A stretch of 64,000 bases of DNA from Hydrogenispora ethanolica (lineage in GTDB: Bacteria > Bacillota > UBA4882 > UBA8346), in contig NZ_SLUN01000014.1 of NCBI RefSeq assembly GCF_004340685.1, positions 62,001 through 126,000 of the forward strand. Direction: 5' to 3'. A model generated the notes under the pieces. The model did no database searches and was not told the origin of the DNA. It worked only from the letters and a program-made list of their open reading frames with translations. Both the position numbers and the translations under genes were made by a program. Below, one piece after another: positions 32,356 through 41,206 of the stretch. Every line of letters begins with the position of its first letter. Position 1 is the stretch's first letter.

Positions 32356-35300
32356 TCACCCGAGTAGATCTTCAAAGTCGGGATCGCCGCGATAAGCTTC
32401 GAAGTCAGGGTCGGAGCGGGCGAGCTCCAGGTTGGCCGGGTTCAGCCGGATGGCCGCCTTCAGGTGTTCCAGCGACTTGGCCTTGTTGCCCTGGAGCGCC
32501 CAACAGCGGGCCAGGTGATAATGGGCTTCGTCCGAATCCGGATCGACCTCCAGCGCCTGGTAGTAGCTGTGCAAGGCTTTGTCGATCCGCCCCAGCTGCT
32601 GGTGGATGAGGCCCCGCAGGTTCCAGGCTTCCGCATCGTCCGGGTCCAGCTGGAGCGATTTCTCGATATAAAAGATTGCCTCCGCGGCGCGGTCCAGCCG
32701 GCACAGGACATAGCCCTTGTAGAACCAGGCCCGGGCGCTTTCGGTGCCGATCTCCAGGGCCCGGTCGCAGGCTGCCAGGGCCTCGGCGGCGCGGCCCAGT
32801 TCCGCCAGGAGGCAGCCCTTGAGCGCCCAGGCTTCCACCAGCCCCGGCTCGAGGTCGTGGGCCCTGGCGTAGGCGGCCACCGCTTCCTCTTTCAAACCCA
32901 GCCCGCCGAGGACCAAGGCTTTATAGAACCAGAATTGGCCGACTTCCGGCCCCAAGGCGATGGCGTTTTCGAAAGCGTTCAGCGCCGCCCGGAAATCCCG
33001 CAGCTCATAGTGGAGAATGCCCTTGAAGTACCAGGCCAGACTGTTGGCGGGATCGGCTCCGATGGCCCGGTCGATGGCGGCTAGGGCCTCGGCGGGCCGC
33101 TGCATGACGCGGAGCAGGTTGCTCTGGAAGAGCCAGCCCTTGCTGAAGCCGGGGTCATTCTCCAGGACTTGTGCGAAGGCCGCGCCGGCCTGGTCGAGGA
33201 GGCCCCGCTCCTGGAGGATGATGCCCAGATAAAAGCGGGCTTCCTGTGAATCCGGGTCGCAGCGGAGCGCCGCCTCCAGCGCCGCCAGGGCTTCGTCGTC
33301 GCATTCCAGTTCGTAGAGGGTCTTTCCTTTATAGAACCAGATCTCGCCATTGCGCGGGTCGAGCTCCGAGGCTTTGTCCAGCGCCGCGATGGCTTCGTCG
33401 TTCCGGTTCAGATCGGCCAGGAGCATTCCTTTGATATGCCAGGCCCGGCAGTGCGGATCGATCTCCACGGCCTGATTCAGCGCGACCAGCGCTTCCTCGA
33501 AACGTTCCAGCCCGATGAGGGCCAGAGCCTTCCAGAGCCAGGGTTCGGCCGCTCCCGGCTGCAACCGGAGCGCGCGGTCGAGGGCGGCCAACGCCTCGGC
33601 GCGCCGGCCGGTATGGAGCAGCGCCTTGCCCAGGCCGGTCCAGGCCTCGGCGGAGTCGGGAGTCAGTTGCACCGCGCGTTCCAGCGCCTTTTGGGCCGGC
33701 TCCGGTTGGTTCCGTTCCAAATGGAGCCGGCCCATGGTCTCCCAGACCAGCGGGGGCAGATCCGGCGCGGCCGCGGCCGCCCGGTCGAAGAGGGCCAGGG
33801 CTTCGTCCTCCCGCTGCAGTTCGGCCAGGATAAAACCTTTTAAACATAGGGCCTCGGGCGAATCCGGCTCCAGCTCCAGCGCCCGGTCGAAGGCGGTCAG
33901 CGCCGCGTCGGGTTGGCCCAACTGATCGAGGACGACTCCTTTTTGCTTCCAGAATTCCGCCTGGGGGTCGGCGGCCAGGGCCTGCTCGACGAGGGGCAGG
34001 GCCTCTTGGTAGCGCTCCAGCTTGAGGAGCAGACGGATCTGGGCCTGCCGGACGGAGGCGCTGGGCGCGATGGCCAGCGCCCGGTCGAAGGCCAGCAGCG
34101 CCTCGCCGTCCCGGCCCAGATCGGCCAGGATTTCGCCCCGGATCTGCCACGCGCCGGAGGCTCCGGGCTGGATCTCCAGCGCCCGCTCCACCGCGCGCAA
34201 CGCCGCCGGGCCGTCGTTTAACGCCCGCAGGACTCCCGCCCGGGCCAGCCATAATCCGGTGGAGCCCGGCTCCGTCTCGACGACCCGGTCGAGGGCCAGA
34301 AGCGCCTCGTCGAAGCGGGCCAGATCGGCCAGGAGCAATCCTTTGAGAAAGAGCGCCTTGCCCCGCAGCGGATCGCCGGGCGGGACCCGGTCCAGCGCCG
34401 CCAGGGCCTCGCCGGGCCGTTTCAGCTTGCGGAGCATCCGCCCCTGATCCAGCCAGGCCTCGCTGTAGTCCGGCCGGCGGCTGGTGGCTTGCTCGCAGGC
34501 GGCCAGGGCGTCGGCGGTCCGCCCCAGCCGGTTGAGGAGCCTGGACCGGGCATGCCACAGCTCCGGCTGCCCGGGAGCGAGGGACAGCGACTGTTCATAG
34601 ACGGCCAAAGCGTCTTGGTCCCGGCCCAGCAGCGCCAGGATGCGGCCCCGCTCCCGCAGGACTGCGCCCTCGGACGGAGCGAGCGCCGCCGCCCGGTCGT
34701 AGCTGGCGAGCGCTTCCGGGAGGCGCTCCATTTGGGCCAGCAGGCTGCCGTGGTCCGCCCAGACGAGGGCATCGGACCCGGACAGTTTTACGGCTTCCTC
34801 CAGTGCCGCCAGCGCCTCGGGGCGCCGCCCCAGCCGGGCCAGGCACATTCCCATGCCGTGCCAGGGTAGGCAGTGCGGTTTTTTGACCTGCTCCGCCTTG
34901 CGGCGGGCTTTTTCAAAATAAGCTAGAGCCCGCGCGGGTTGATTTCGATAGTAAAGGTCGAGGCCGCGGCCGAGGCATTCGGCCATGGTCAGCTCGGCGC
35001 CCAGCCATTCCAGCAGTTCGATGGTTTGACCGAGGCTGGCGTAATGCGCTTGCAGTTCCGGCGGGGCCGGTTCGCTGAGCCGGTCGGCGACTGCCGCCTG
35101 TAGTTCTGGGCCGGTGCGCTGCCGCAAGGCGCGGATCAGCGCCGCCAAGGGGCTCTCGATCAAGGCCGCCCGGCTGGCTGCCTGATCGGCCAGGACCGCG
35201 GCATTGCGGGCAACCCGGCCGATCCGCCGCAGCGCCCGGCGTCCGCTGCGGTAGAGGAGATAGGCGCAGCCAGCGCCGGCCCCGGCCAATAACGCCAGCG

Positions 35301-35523
35301 CGGCGGCGAAGAGCCCGAGCGTCCAGCGGGAGAGGTTCAGCGGCGGCAGCGGCCGTTGATACCAGGGCGGGCTTGGCGCGGCGGCTGACGCAGCGCCGGC
35401 CGGTGGCTGGCCCGCCGCAGCCAGCGCGGCCCCGCCGGATTGGGCCAGGCAACTCCGGGCCGATCCGCCGCCCCAAGCGGCGCAAAGCAAGAGGATGAGG
35501 GCAAAAATGCACCATTTTCGCAT
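32356..35523 (-). CDS. Giant tetratricopeptide-repeat protein with N-terminal membrane anchor
   Basis: A 1055-aa protein. A signal sequence or first helix (KWCIFALILLLCAAWGGGSA) is followed by a Pro/Ala-rich stretch, one more membrane helix (LGLFAAALALLAGAGAGCAY) and a basic stop signal. From about residue 165 to the end it consists of around two dozen TPR units of 34 residues, with the pattern W/G/Y/A-P; frequent repeats are ALAAxDRALELxPxxxxAW and LxxLGRxxEALAA. TPR solenoids are binding platforms for protein complexes. The repeats are similar also at the DNA level, so the gene may change length by recombination. No enzyme domain is seen. Which partners it binds is unknown. Confidence 0.92.
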   Translation of the reverse strand: MRKWCIFALILLLCAAWGGGSARSCLAQSGGAALAAAGQPPAGAASAAAPSPPWYQRPLPPLNLSRWTLGLFAAALALLAGAGAGCAYLLYRSGRRALRRIGRVARNAAVLADQAASRAALIESPLAALIRALRQRTGPELQAAVADRLSEPAPPELQAHYASLGQTIELLEWLGAELTMAECLGRGLDLYYRNQPARALAYFEKARRKAEQVKKPHCLPWHGMGMCLARLGRRPEALAALEEAVKLSGSDALVWADHGSLLAQMERLPEALASYDRAAALAPSEGAVLRERGRILALLGRDQDALAVYEQSLSLAPGQPELWHARSRLLNRLGRTADALAACEQATSRRPDYSEAWLDQGRMLRKLKRPGEALAALDRVPPGDPLRGKALFLKGLLLADLARFDEALLALDRVVETEPGSTGLWLARAGVLRALNDGPAALRAVERALEIQPGASGAWQIRGEILADLGRDGEALLAFDRALAIAPSASVRQAQIRLLLKLERYQEALPLVEQALAADPQAEFWKQKGVVLDQLGQPDAALTAFDRALELEPDSPEALCLKGFILAELQREDEALALFDRAAAAAPDLPPLVWETMGRLHLERNQPEPAQKALERAVQLTPDSAEAWTGLGKALLHTGRRAEALAALDRALRLQPGAAEPWLWKALALIGLERFEEALVALNQAVEIDPHCRAWHIKGMLLADLNRNDEAIAALDKASELDPRNGEIWFYKGKTLYELECDDEALAALEAALRCDPDSQEARFYLGIILQERGLLDQAGAAFAQVLENDPGFSKGWLFQSNLLRVMQRPAEALAAIDRAIGADPANSLAWYFKGILHYELRDFRAALNAFENAIALGPEVGQFWFYKALVLGGLGLKEEAVAAYARAHDLEPGLVEAWALKGCLLAELGRAAEALAACDRALEIGTESARAWFYKGYVLCRLDRAAEAIFYIEKSLQLDPDDAEAWNLRGLIHQQLGRIDKALHSYYQALEVDPDSDEAHYHLARCWALQGNKAKSLEHLKAAIRLNPANLELARSDPDFEAYRGDPDFEDLLG

Positions 35524-35779
35524 GAAATCGCACCAACCCGTCCGGAAATGTCTTATCGCATTTTGATAAAGCGTAAACGGCTTTGTTCGCGAAAAGCGCT
35601 GAGGCGTTCGCGCTTTTCACTCCAAACCCGTTAACACTTTGGCAAAATGCTGTATTACAATATATCGTTTTCCGGGCAGAACATGCCATCGGGGAACGGC
35701 GGCGGAATCAGCGAAGCCGGCGGGAGCTGGCGCAAAAGCGGTACCGCCCCCGGTCCCGGCTGCCGGAGAAAGAGCGGAC

Positions 35780-36130
35780 GAGCCGGAATGAACGTGGTTA
35801 CTCCCGGAAATTGGAATTCCAATCCGGCCCATTGAAAATTCCGGCCGTCGCAGCGAATTTGCAGTCCCGGAAATCGCCACGGCCGTCCCGACCGGCCCAT
35901 TGAAAATTCCGGCCGTCGCAGCGAATTTGCAGTCCCGGAAATCGCCACGGCCGTCCCGAAAATGGCCTTGGCAGCCTTGTCAAACCAATTGGAAACCCTG
36001 GAAAATGAAGTAGCGGCCCTGCCGGTGGAGCTGGACCTTTTGGAAAATACCATTCCGGTCCCGCCGATCGCATTTCCGGAACCGGAAAGTAGAATAGCGG
36101 CGGTATTGATGGAAATTGCCACTGGAAAAT
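35780..36130. repeat. Palindrome-rich stretch with partial 21-bp period
   Basis: This part of the 808-bp gap 35524-36331 contains many CCGG and GGAATTCC-like cores and a perfect 68-bp tandem duplication (35824-35891 and 35892-35959). Related motifs recur at multiples of 21: TGGAAAAT at 35999 and 36041, AGCGGC at 36012 and 36096. A 56-codon frame at 35962-36132 reads as 7-residue repeats, as expected from a 21-bp period; no ribosome site supports translation. The remainder of the gap shows no gene. Confidence 0.6.
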
Positions 36131-36331
36131 GATAAATGGGCGTTTTTTTTATTGGCATTTTTCGAAAAGGCCGCGATAATTCCACATTTTAAAAAAGAGT
36201 TTCACGGTTCCGCCGGCAGCGGAGGGGTTTTGCCAGAAATGACGGGACTTTAAGGGGATTTTGGCGGTAGCTCCTGATGGATGGATTCCCCTGTGAATTT
36301 ATGGTATGATAATTTTTGGAGGTTTTTACAA

Positions 36332-37648
36332 ATGGTGTTCGGTGGATTCACTTTGAACCCGAGGTGGCGGAGGGCGCTCCTTGCCTTGCTCGCCTTGGTC
36401 TGCGGCGGCACCTATGTCCGGTGCTTCAGCCGCTCCCGGAATCAATTCCTTCCTGACCTAGGTTTGGACGCTGGCGGCGGCTACCCCGCTGATGCCTTCC
36501 ATTTCCTGACCGAACGCGCGCCCGAATCCGACCATCCGCGGCCGATTAACACCCAAGCGGCGGCCGGCGCCGGGCATAGCGCCGGCATCCTGGACGCCAT
36601 CCGCTCCGGCCTCGTCATCATCGACCCGGCGGGCAAAGTCACCGCCATCAACTGGGCCGGTTGCGCCGTTCTCGGGCTGGCGCGAGCGGCGGTCCTGGAT
36701 CAGCCCGTGGCCGCGGCCTTCGCGGCGCAACCGGAGTTCCGAAACATTTTGGAGACGGCGCTGGCGGCGCGGCAAACTTATCAAGGATACGAACTGGCGG
36801 TGGCGGATGGCGGCCGGGAGCGCTGGCTGGCGATCCATGCCACGCCGCTGCGGGACCGGGACGGCCGGATGGCCGGATGGGCCGTCACCTTTGAGGATAT
36901 CACCGAGGTCCGCGAACTCAGACAGCGGGTCGCCGCGGCGGAAAAACTGGCGGTCATGGGCGAGCTGGCCGCGGGAATCGCCCACGAGGTCCGCAATCCG
37001 CTGGGGGCGATCCGGACCAGCGCCCAATTTTTGCAGGACCGGACGGAGCCCGGGGATATCGCGTTCCGTTTCCCGCAACTCATCATCCGCGAAGTCGACC
37101 GGCTTGAGCACCTGGTCGGGCGGCTGTTGAAATTCGCCCGTCCGGCGGAGCGCGCTTTTCAATCCGCGGACCTCCACCGGCTGCTGGAAGAGTCGCTCGA
37201 ACTGGCGGCCCTCAAAAACGGCATCGGCCAAATCCGCTTCGAAAAGATTTTCTGCCCGGAAGCCCCGCGGCTGTTCGCCGACGCCGAGCGCTTGCAGCAG
37301 GCTTTCCTGAATATCTTGCTCAATGCGATCGATGCCATGGACGGCGCGGGACGAATCACGATTCAAACCGCTTATCAGCCGGAACGGCGGCAATTGCGCA
37401 TCGAGTTCAGCGATTCGGGCGCAGGAATCCCGCCGCAGCGGCTGTCCAGGATCTTCGATCCTTTCTTTACCACCCGTCCCCAAGGCACCGGTTTGGGTTT
37501 GGCGATTGTGCGCCAGATCATTGCCGAGCATCAAGGCGCCATCGAAGTCCAAAGCGAGTTGGGGCTGGGCACCACCTTTGTGATTACCTTGCCGGTGGCC
37601 ATTTCCGAGGCGCCGGCGCGGCCCCGGTCCGCCGAACAGTCCTCCTGA
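36332..37648 (+). CDS. PAS-domain sensor histidine kinase, NtrB/AtoS-like
   Basis: A 438-aa kinase. A short N-terminal segment has one hydrophobic helix (RRALLALLALVCGGTYV); then comes a PAS domain (about residues 85-195, ILDAIRSGLVIIDPAGKVTA and GWAVTFEDITEV), a HisKA domain with ELAAGIAHEVRNPLGAI and a HATPase domain with NILLNAIDAMDG, DSGAGIPP, FDPFFTT and GTGLGLAIVRQI. ATG 36332 is preferred over 36281 because GGAGG lies 9 bp before it. No response regulator is adjacent, so it is an orphan kinase; relatives pair with sigma-54-type regulators. Confidence 0.92.
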   Translation: MVFGGFTLNPRWRRALLALLALVCGGTYVRCFSRSRNQFLPDLGLDAGGGYPADAFHFLTERAPESDHPRPINTQAAAGAGHSAGILDAIRSGLVIIDPAGKVTAINWAGCAVLGLARAAVLDQPVAAAFAAQPEFRNILETALAARQTYQGYELAVADGGRERWLAIHATPLRDRDGRMAGWAVTFEDITEVRELRQRVAAAEKLAVMGELAAGIAHEVRNPLGAIRTSAQFLQDRTEPGDIAFRFPQLIIREVDRLEHLVGRLLKFARPAERAFQSADLHRLLEESLELAALKNGIGQIRFEKIFCPEAPRLFADAERLQQAFLNILLNAIDAMDGAGRITIQTAYQPERRQLRIEFSDSGAGIPPQRLSRIFDPFFTTRPQGTGLGLAIVRQIIAEHQGAIEVQSELGLGTTFVITLPVAISEAPARPRSAEQSS

Positions 37649-37753
37649 CCTTCCGGGAGCCACGGGCGCGCTGCCCCCGGCGGGGAGTTCAAGCTCGATA
37701 TGTCGCAAGGCGTATTTGAACACCATGATCTTAAGTGCGACCTATTTTCCCTG

Positions 37754-37795
37754 AAAAAACACCCCTCTCCCGTCTTGCGGGCGAAGGGTGTTTTT
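37754..37795. terminator. Bidirectional terminator
   Basis: AAAAACACCC and GGGTGTTTTT close a long stem (inner part CCCG/CGGG). A-run and T-run on both sides serve the kinase gene on the plus strand and the small peptide gene on the minus strand. Confidence 0.85.
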
Positions 37796-37862
37796 ATGCG
37801 TCTGGCGCTCGGGCTTGAACCGGTTTTCTGCCGAACCGGTCTGGATTCCGGGGGGACACCTG

Positions 37863-37961
37863 CTAATTGAAACCGTTGCCGCAGAGGCAGCAGAAGATGA
37901 TGAGCAGCAGGATAATCCATATCAAATTGGCGTCAAAGATTCCGTTTTTATAGCCGCCCAT
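37863..37961 (-). CDS. Tiny cysteine-rich membrane peptide, YjcZ-like
   Basis: A 32-aa peptide beginning MGGYKNG, then one hydrophobic helix NLIWIILLLIIFCCLCGNG. A good ribosome site (AAAGGAAG) lies 7-8 bp before the ATG. Such glycine-flanked single-helix peptides with CC or CxC at the end are widespread in spore-forming Firmicutes (YjcZ/SscA group, some of them spore-associated). Too short for usual gene finding. The terminator at 37754-37795 lies just downstream. Confidence 0.7.
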   Translation of the reverse strand: MGGYKNGIFDANLIWIILLLIIFCCLCGNGFN

Positions 37962-38060
37962 GACTGCACTTCCTTTCGTGGGATAATTGTCGCAACCGGT
38001 TTTGCGGGCCATGGTTGCGATTTCCTTATAAAATCGTAAGAATTATCCGAAAATTCAATC

Positions 38061-38078
38061 TGCGATCCGAGGATCGCA
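38061..38078. repeat. Perfect palindrome TGCGATCC/GGATCGCA
   Basis: Eight-base arms with a 2-base loop. The core TGCGATCC also occurs in the 21-bp array at 43530-43704. It lies in the 319-bp gap 37962-38280, in which nothing else is recognised. Confidence 0.5.
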
Positions 38079-38280
38079 AAACCGGTAGGGGATGACCGGC
38101 TACTAGGCTACTATTAGCTTATGATCCGGATGGGATAAGAGTCATGGGACTTCCGTATCTTTTGGGGAGAACGGGCGAAAAGACCGGGGCGGGCTTTCGG
38201 CATGAACGGCCGATCCGGGACATATACTTGGAAATGGACTCCCTGAACTGCCATGCCGTACGGGATCGGAGTGAGCCGCG

Positions 38281-38739
38281 ATGGAACCGGGCCAGTGGAA
38301 CCAGCTACTTTTCAACCTGTTGAGCGGCGGATTGGGCGCTTTGTTGCTGTTTTTGCTCCAATCCCGCCAGGCCTATCTCCGGGTTAAGCAAGTCACGGCC
38401 AATCTGGTGAGTGTCCTGAAAACCGACCTCCGGACGAACTTGGCGTTTTTGGAAGCGGGCCGCGATCCGGAGCTGCCGTCCATGACTGCGGTGTGGCGCG
38501 ATCTAACCGCGTTGGCGGTCGAATTGTTGCCGTCCGAACTCACCTTCGAATTAGCTGTGGCCTATCAAGCGGTCAGTCTGTCCATGGACCATGAATCGGG
38601 GCTTTCCGCCTCCGCGACAGCAGCCGGCGCGGTCAAGAGCGCCTTGGGCAAACTGGAGGATTATGAAAAAAGCTTGCAGCTTCCACTGCTTTTGGCCGGA
38701 GGTTTGCTCCATGCCTCCAAATCCAGGAAAAGTCCCTGA
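38281..38739 (+). CDS. Membrane-anchored small protein of unknown function
   Basis: A 152-aa protein with one N-terminal helix (QLLFNLLSGGLGALLLFLLQ) and a helical cytoplasmic domain (LRVKQVTANLVSVLKTDLRT, ELTFELAVAYQAVSLSMD). No known motif. It stands alone; the region after it (38740-39111) holds only a promoter-like and a terminator-like signal. Coding status is supported by base composition and length rather than by homology. Confidence 0.6.
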   Translation: MEPGQWNQLLFNLLSGGLGALLLFLLQSRQAYLRVKQVTANLVSVLKTDLRTNLAFLEAGRDPELPSMTAVWRDLTALAVELLPSELTFELAVAYQAVSLSMDHESGLSASATAAGAVKSALGKLEDYEKSLQLPLLLAGGLLHASKSRKSP

Positions 38740-38896
38740 ATTTGTGGGCTCGCCGGATGCCCGGGACGCCAGGATTGGGCCCGTCCGGTGCGGCCCGGAA
38801 CCAATGGATAGGACTATATGACTAGGACTGTTTTGCCGGACCGGGACCTTGGGCCTATCTTGCCCCGGACTAAAGGTTCAAAATGAGCAAAACCGC

Positions 38897-38924
38897 TTGC
38901 GCATTGAATTTACAATGCTATAAT
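38897..38924 (+). promoter_or_regulatory. Promoter-like sequence
   Basis: TTGCGC (38897-38902) and TATAAT (38919-38924) are separated by 16 bp. A terminator follows about 75 bp later, so a short RNA or a leader of the gene at 39112 would be made. Confidence 0.6.
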
Positions 38925-38969
38925 AAGTATTGAGTTCACCTCCTTATAATTAATAACCCCCCCTTCCGC

Positions 38970-39000
38970 GCCGGCTATATGCCGGTCTTTTTTTGTAATC
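38970..39000 (+). terminator. Intrinsic terminator soon after a promoter
   Basis: CCGGC/GCCGG around TATAT, then TC and seven T. Together with the promoter at 38897 it defines a potential transcript of about 70 nt that contains UCACCUCCUUA, the anti-Shine-Dalgarno sequence. Confidence 0.7.
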
Positions 39001-39111
39001 TTCACCGTAGCCTCGGTTCATCCCGGCACCAACTCGCGGAAGGAACAAAACGGGTTCGACAGGGCGTTTTTTGAAAACTGCGAGATAAATTCCCTTTCAG
39101 ATTTAGAAGCG

Positions 39112-39507
39112 GTGAGGAGTGAAGCTGTGGAGGAGCACCGGGGAATATTCAACGATGAACGAATGAAGCGGGAATTCCGCGCCGCAACCTGGACGGAACT
39201 TGAAACGATGGTGGAAGCGCTGCTGGGCCTGGTTGTCGATCCTTTTGACCGGAAAGCTGTCGCGGACCTGCTTCGAATCATCCGCAACCTGGAGCAACTG
39301 GCCGTCCCGCTGCGGCTGGATGGATTGGTTGCGGTTTACCGGGGCGTGGCGAGGCTGCTGGAAATCTTGGCTGAAACGGAGCCACCGTTCGACTGCTATT
39401 ATATCGATCTGCTACTGAAGTTTTGCGACGATATCCACCAGTATGTGGCGGAAGAGAGCTGGCTGGAGCGGTCGCTCATCCGGCGCTGGCAGAAATTGCG
39501 CGCCTGA
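39112..39507 (+). CDS. Hpt-like helical protein lacking the histidine, before cheY
   Basis: A 131-aa helical protein. LLRIIRNLEQLAVPLRLDGL and LEILAETEPPFDCYYIDLLL recall the four-helix Hpt/CheA-P1 fold (pattern HxLKGxAxxxGxxxL), but the place of the phospho-histidine is occupied by Arg-Asn. The start is GTG- or ATG-like at 39112; ATG at 39163 (KREFRAAT) is an alternative. It lies 272 bp before a stand-alone CheY. A degenerate phosphotransfer or CheY-binding protein is my inference; family not certain. Confidence 0.55.
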   Translation: MRSEAVEEHRGIFNDERMKREFRAATWTELETMVEALLGLVVDPFDRKAVADLLRIIRNLEQLAVPLRLDGLVAVYRGVARLLEILAETEPPFDCYYIDLLLKFCDDIHQYVAEESWLERSLIRRWQKLRA

Positions 39508-39779
39508 ATACCTCCGCTCCAAGACTCGCGGACGGGCATTGACCCGGGCCCCGGCTGGCATGGGGGGCGTGTGCGACCCCGGAATTTCAGAAGGCACAGA
39601 CCGGCAAAAATTTAAAAATTGCTGCAATTTAGTTGTTAAGATTCACCGAGTTTCGCCGATAAAATTAGTAATTAAGGTGCCTTGGCGCGCCTGAGGACTT
39701 AATATTGGCTCGTGTCGGCCAAAATAGGGCTCAAAACTAAATAGGGAGTCCACTTAATATCATAAGGATGTGAACGTTT

Positions 39780-40142
39780 ATGAAAGCATTAATTGTTGAC
39801 GACGCTGCCTTTATGAGGGCGGTCATGAAACGGATCCTGACTGGAATGGGTTCTTTTGAGGAATTGGCCGAGGCCGGCAACGGCGCCGAGGCCATCAAGA
39901 CCTATACCGCGATCAAGCCGGATCTAGTGACCATGGATGTCACCATGCCCGAAATGGATGGCATCACGGCCTTGAAAAAAATTTTGGAGGTCGATCCCCA
40001 GGCGAAGATCATCGTTTGCAGCGCCATGGGCCAGAAGGATATCGTATTGGAAGCGATCAAGGCCGGCGCCAAGCATTTCATCGTGAAACCGATCGATGAG
40101 GAGAAAGTGGTGACCACGGTCAGCGCCATTCTTCACGCCTAA
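39780..40142 (+). CDS. cheY: CheY-like single-domain response regulator
   Basis: A 120-aa receiver domain. DD8-9, phosphoacceptor Asp in LVTMDVTMPEMDG (about residue 58), Thr/Ser in VCSAMGQ and Lys in HFIVKPIDE are all in place, as in Firmicutes/Thermotoga CheY (residues MKALIVDDAAFMR). AAGGA lies 10-12 bp before the ATG. It is followed by a strong terminator. No flagellar or other chemotaxis gene is close; the pilus operon in this window could be a client through twitching motility, but that is a guess. Confidence 0.93.
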   Translation: MKALIVDDAAFMRAVMKRILTGMGSFEELAEAGNGAEAIKTYTAIKPDLVTMDVTMPEMDGITALKKILEVDPQAKIIVCSAMGQKDIVLEAIKAGAKHFIVKPIDEEKVVTTVSAILHA

Positions 40143-40187
40143 ACCGCCAAATGACTGCAAAGACAGGACATGACGAAAACTATTGCT

Positions 40188-40225
40188 CCGCCGATGAGAC
40201 AGCTCATGCGGCGGATTTTTATTTT
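40188..40225 (+). terminator. Terminator of cheY
   Basis: CCGCCGATGAG pairs with CTCATGCGGCGG (one bulge), loop ACAG, followed by ATTTTTATTTT. Confidence 0.85.
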
Positions 40226-40230
40226 CCGGG

Positions 40231-40258
40231 TAAGGGATCCCATGATCCTTGCAAGGCC
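40231..40258. repeat. Isolated GATCC-type palindromic unit
   Basis: GGGATCCC is followed by ATGATCCTTGCAAGG, the same core as the 21-bp array at 43530-43704. It stands between convergent genes. Confidence 0.5.
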
Positions 40259-40294
40259 GGCTTTTCAATAATCCCAAACGACGCCGGGGCAGGG

Positions 40295-40504
40295 TCAAGC
40301 GGGGTTCTTCGGCTTGGAAAAGGCGCGGACGATAAGATAGATGATGAACCCCAGGGGAAAAAAGAGCAACGCCACGGCCGTCCATACCCAGGCCGTCATG
40401 CCGCGGCTTTTGGCATCCCGGTAGGTCCACCAGACGGCCCAAGCCGCCAGGCCGATGCTGATCAGGGACCATAACCCGTTGAATATTCTCCCGTCCAAAA
40501 ACAT
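40295..40504 (-). CDS. Small two-helix membrane protein
   Basis: A 69-aa protein with helices [19 protein letters not shown] and [20 protein letters not shown] separated by the charged loop RDAKSRG. The second helix pattern [18 protein letters not shown] is like the phospholipase-D N-terminal membrane segment found in many small bacterial proteins. AAGGAGCGATGAA lies before the ATG. Convergent with cheY. Function unknown. Confidence 0.75.
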   Translation of the reverse strand: MFLDGRIFNGLWSLISIGLAAWAVWWTYRDAKSRGMTAWVWTAVALLFFPLGFIIYLIVRAFSKPKNPA

Positions 40505-40589
40505 CTTTCATCGCTCCTTGCAGGGTATTATGCGCAGCTCGGCGAGAATTATCTGCCGAAAATGCAGCTGGAAGGTTATGGATGTTGCC

Positions 40590-41132
40590 GAGTTGCAACA
40601 TTACAAGTATGCGGCGGTCTCCAATCAAAACTTCGTCAAGCGGGGTCCGGCCACGGTCTTCGAGTCCGAGGACGCCGCCTATGAGGCGATCGTCGAGAAT
40701 AAAGTCCAGCCCAACGACATCATCATCATCCGCAATGAAGGGCCGCGCGGTTCGGGGATGCCGGAGATGTTCATGACCACCGAGGCCTTGGCTTCGGTGC
40801 CCGAGCTGAGCGCCTCGGTCACCCTAATCACCGACGGCCGCTACTCCGGAGCGACCCGGGGCATCTGCATCGGCCATGTCGCCCCCGAGGCGGCGCTGGG
40901 CGGGCCGATCGCCCTGATCCGGACCGGGGATCTGCTACTCGTCGATATTCCGGGCCGCCGCCTCGATGTGGTCGGCTTCGCCGGCAAGGAATGCGGGCCG
41001 GAAGAGATGGCCCGAGAGCTTGAAAAACGGCGCAGCCAGTGGACGCCGCCGGCGGCCGCCCGGAAGCACGGCGTGCTGCGCCGCTATTTCGAACGGGCCG
41101 CCCCGGTGAGCAAGGGCGCGTATATGGAATGA
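40590..41132 (+). pseudogene. C-terminal fragment of an IlvD/Edd-family dehydratase
   Basis: From about base 40605 the frame matches the C-terminal quarter of dihydroxy-acid/sugar-acid dehydratases: [57 protein letters not shown] and [20 protein letters not shown]. The catalytic Fe-S and Mg-binding N-terminal 350-400 residues are absent and replaced by unrelated sequence that also holds a gene on the other strand. No start with a ribosome site is visible. A frame of 225 codons is open from 40455. It is a 5'-deleted relic. Confidence 0.82.
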
Positions 41133-41159
41133 TCCGAACAATCCGAACCCGGATAATGA

Positions 41160-41195
41160 AAAAGCAAGCCCGCCGGGGGCTTGCTTTTTTTTGGC
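41160..41195. terminator. Bidirectional terminator
   Basis: AAGCAAGCCC pairs with GGGCTTGCTT; A-run before and eight T after. It serves the dehydratase relic on the plus strand and the ZIP transporter gene on the minus strand. Confidence 0.88.
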
Positions 41196-41206
41196 CGATA
41201 GTAACG

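Noticed and set aside
33329-34558. 409-codon frame within the TPR gene
   Set aside because: Alternate frame of GC-rich repeats; the TPR reading has conserved motifs.
36458-37726. 422-codon minus-strand frame opposite the PAS kinase
   Set aside because: Shadow frame; kinase boxes are clear on the plus strand.
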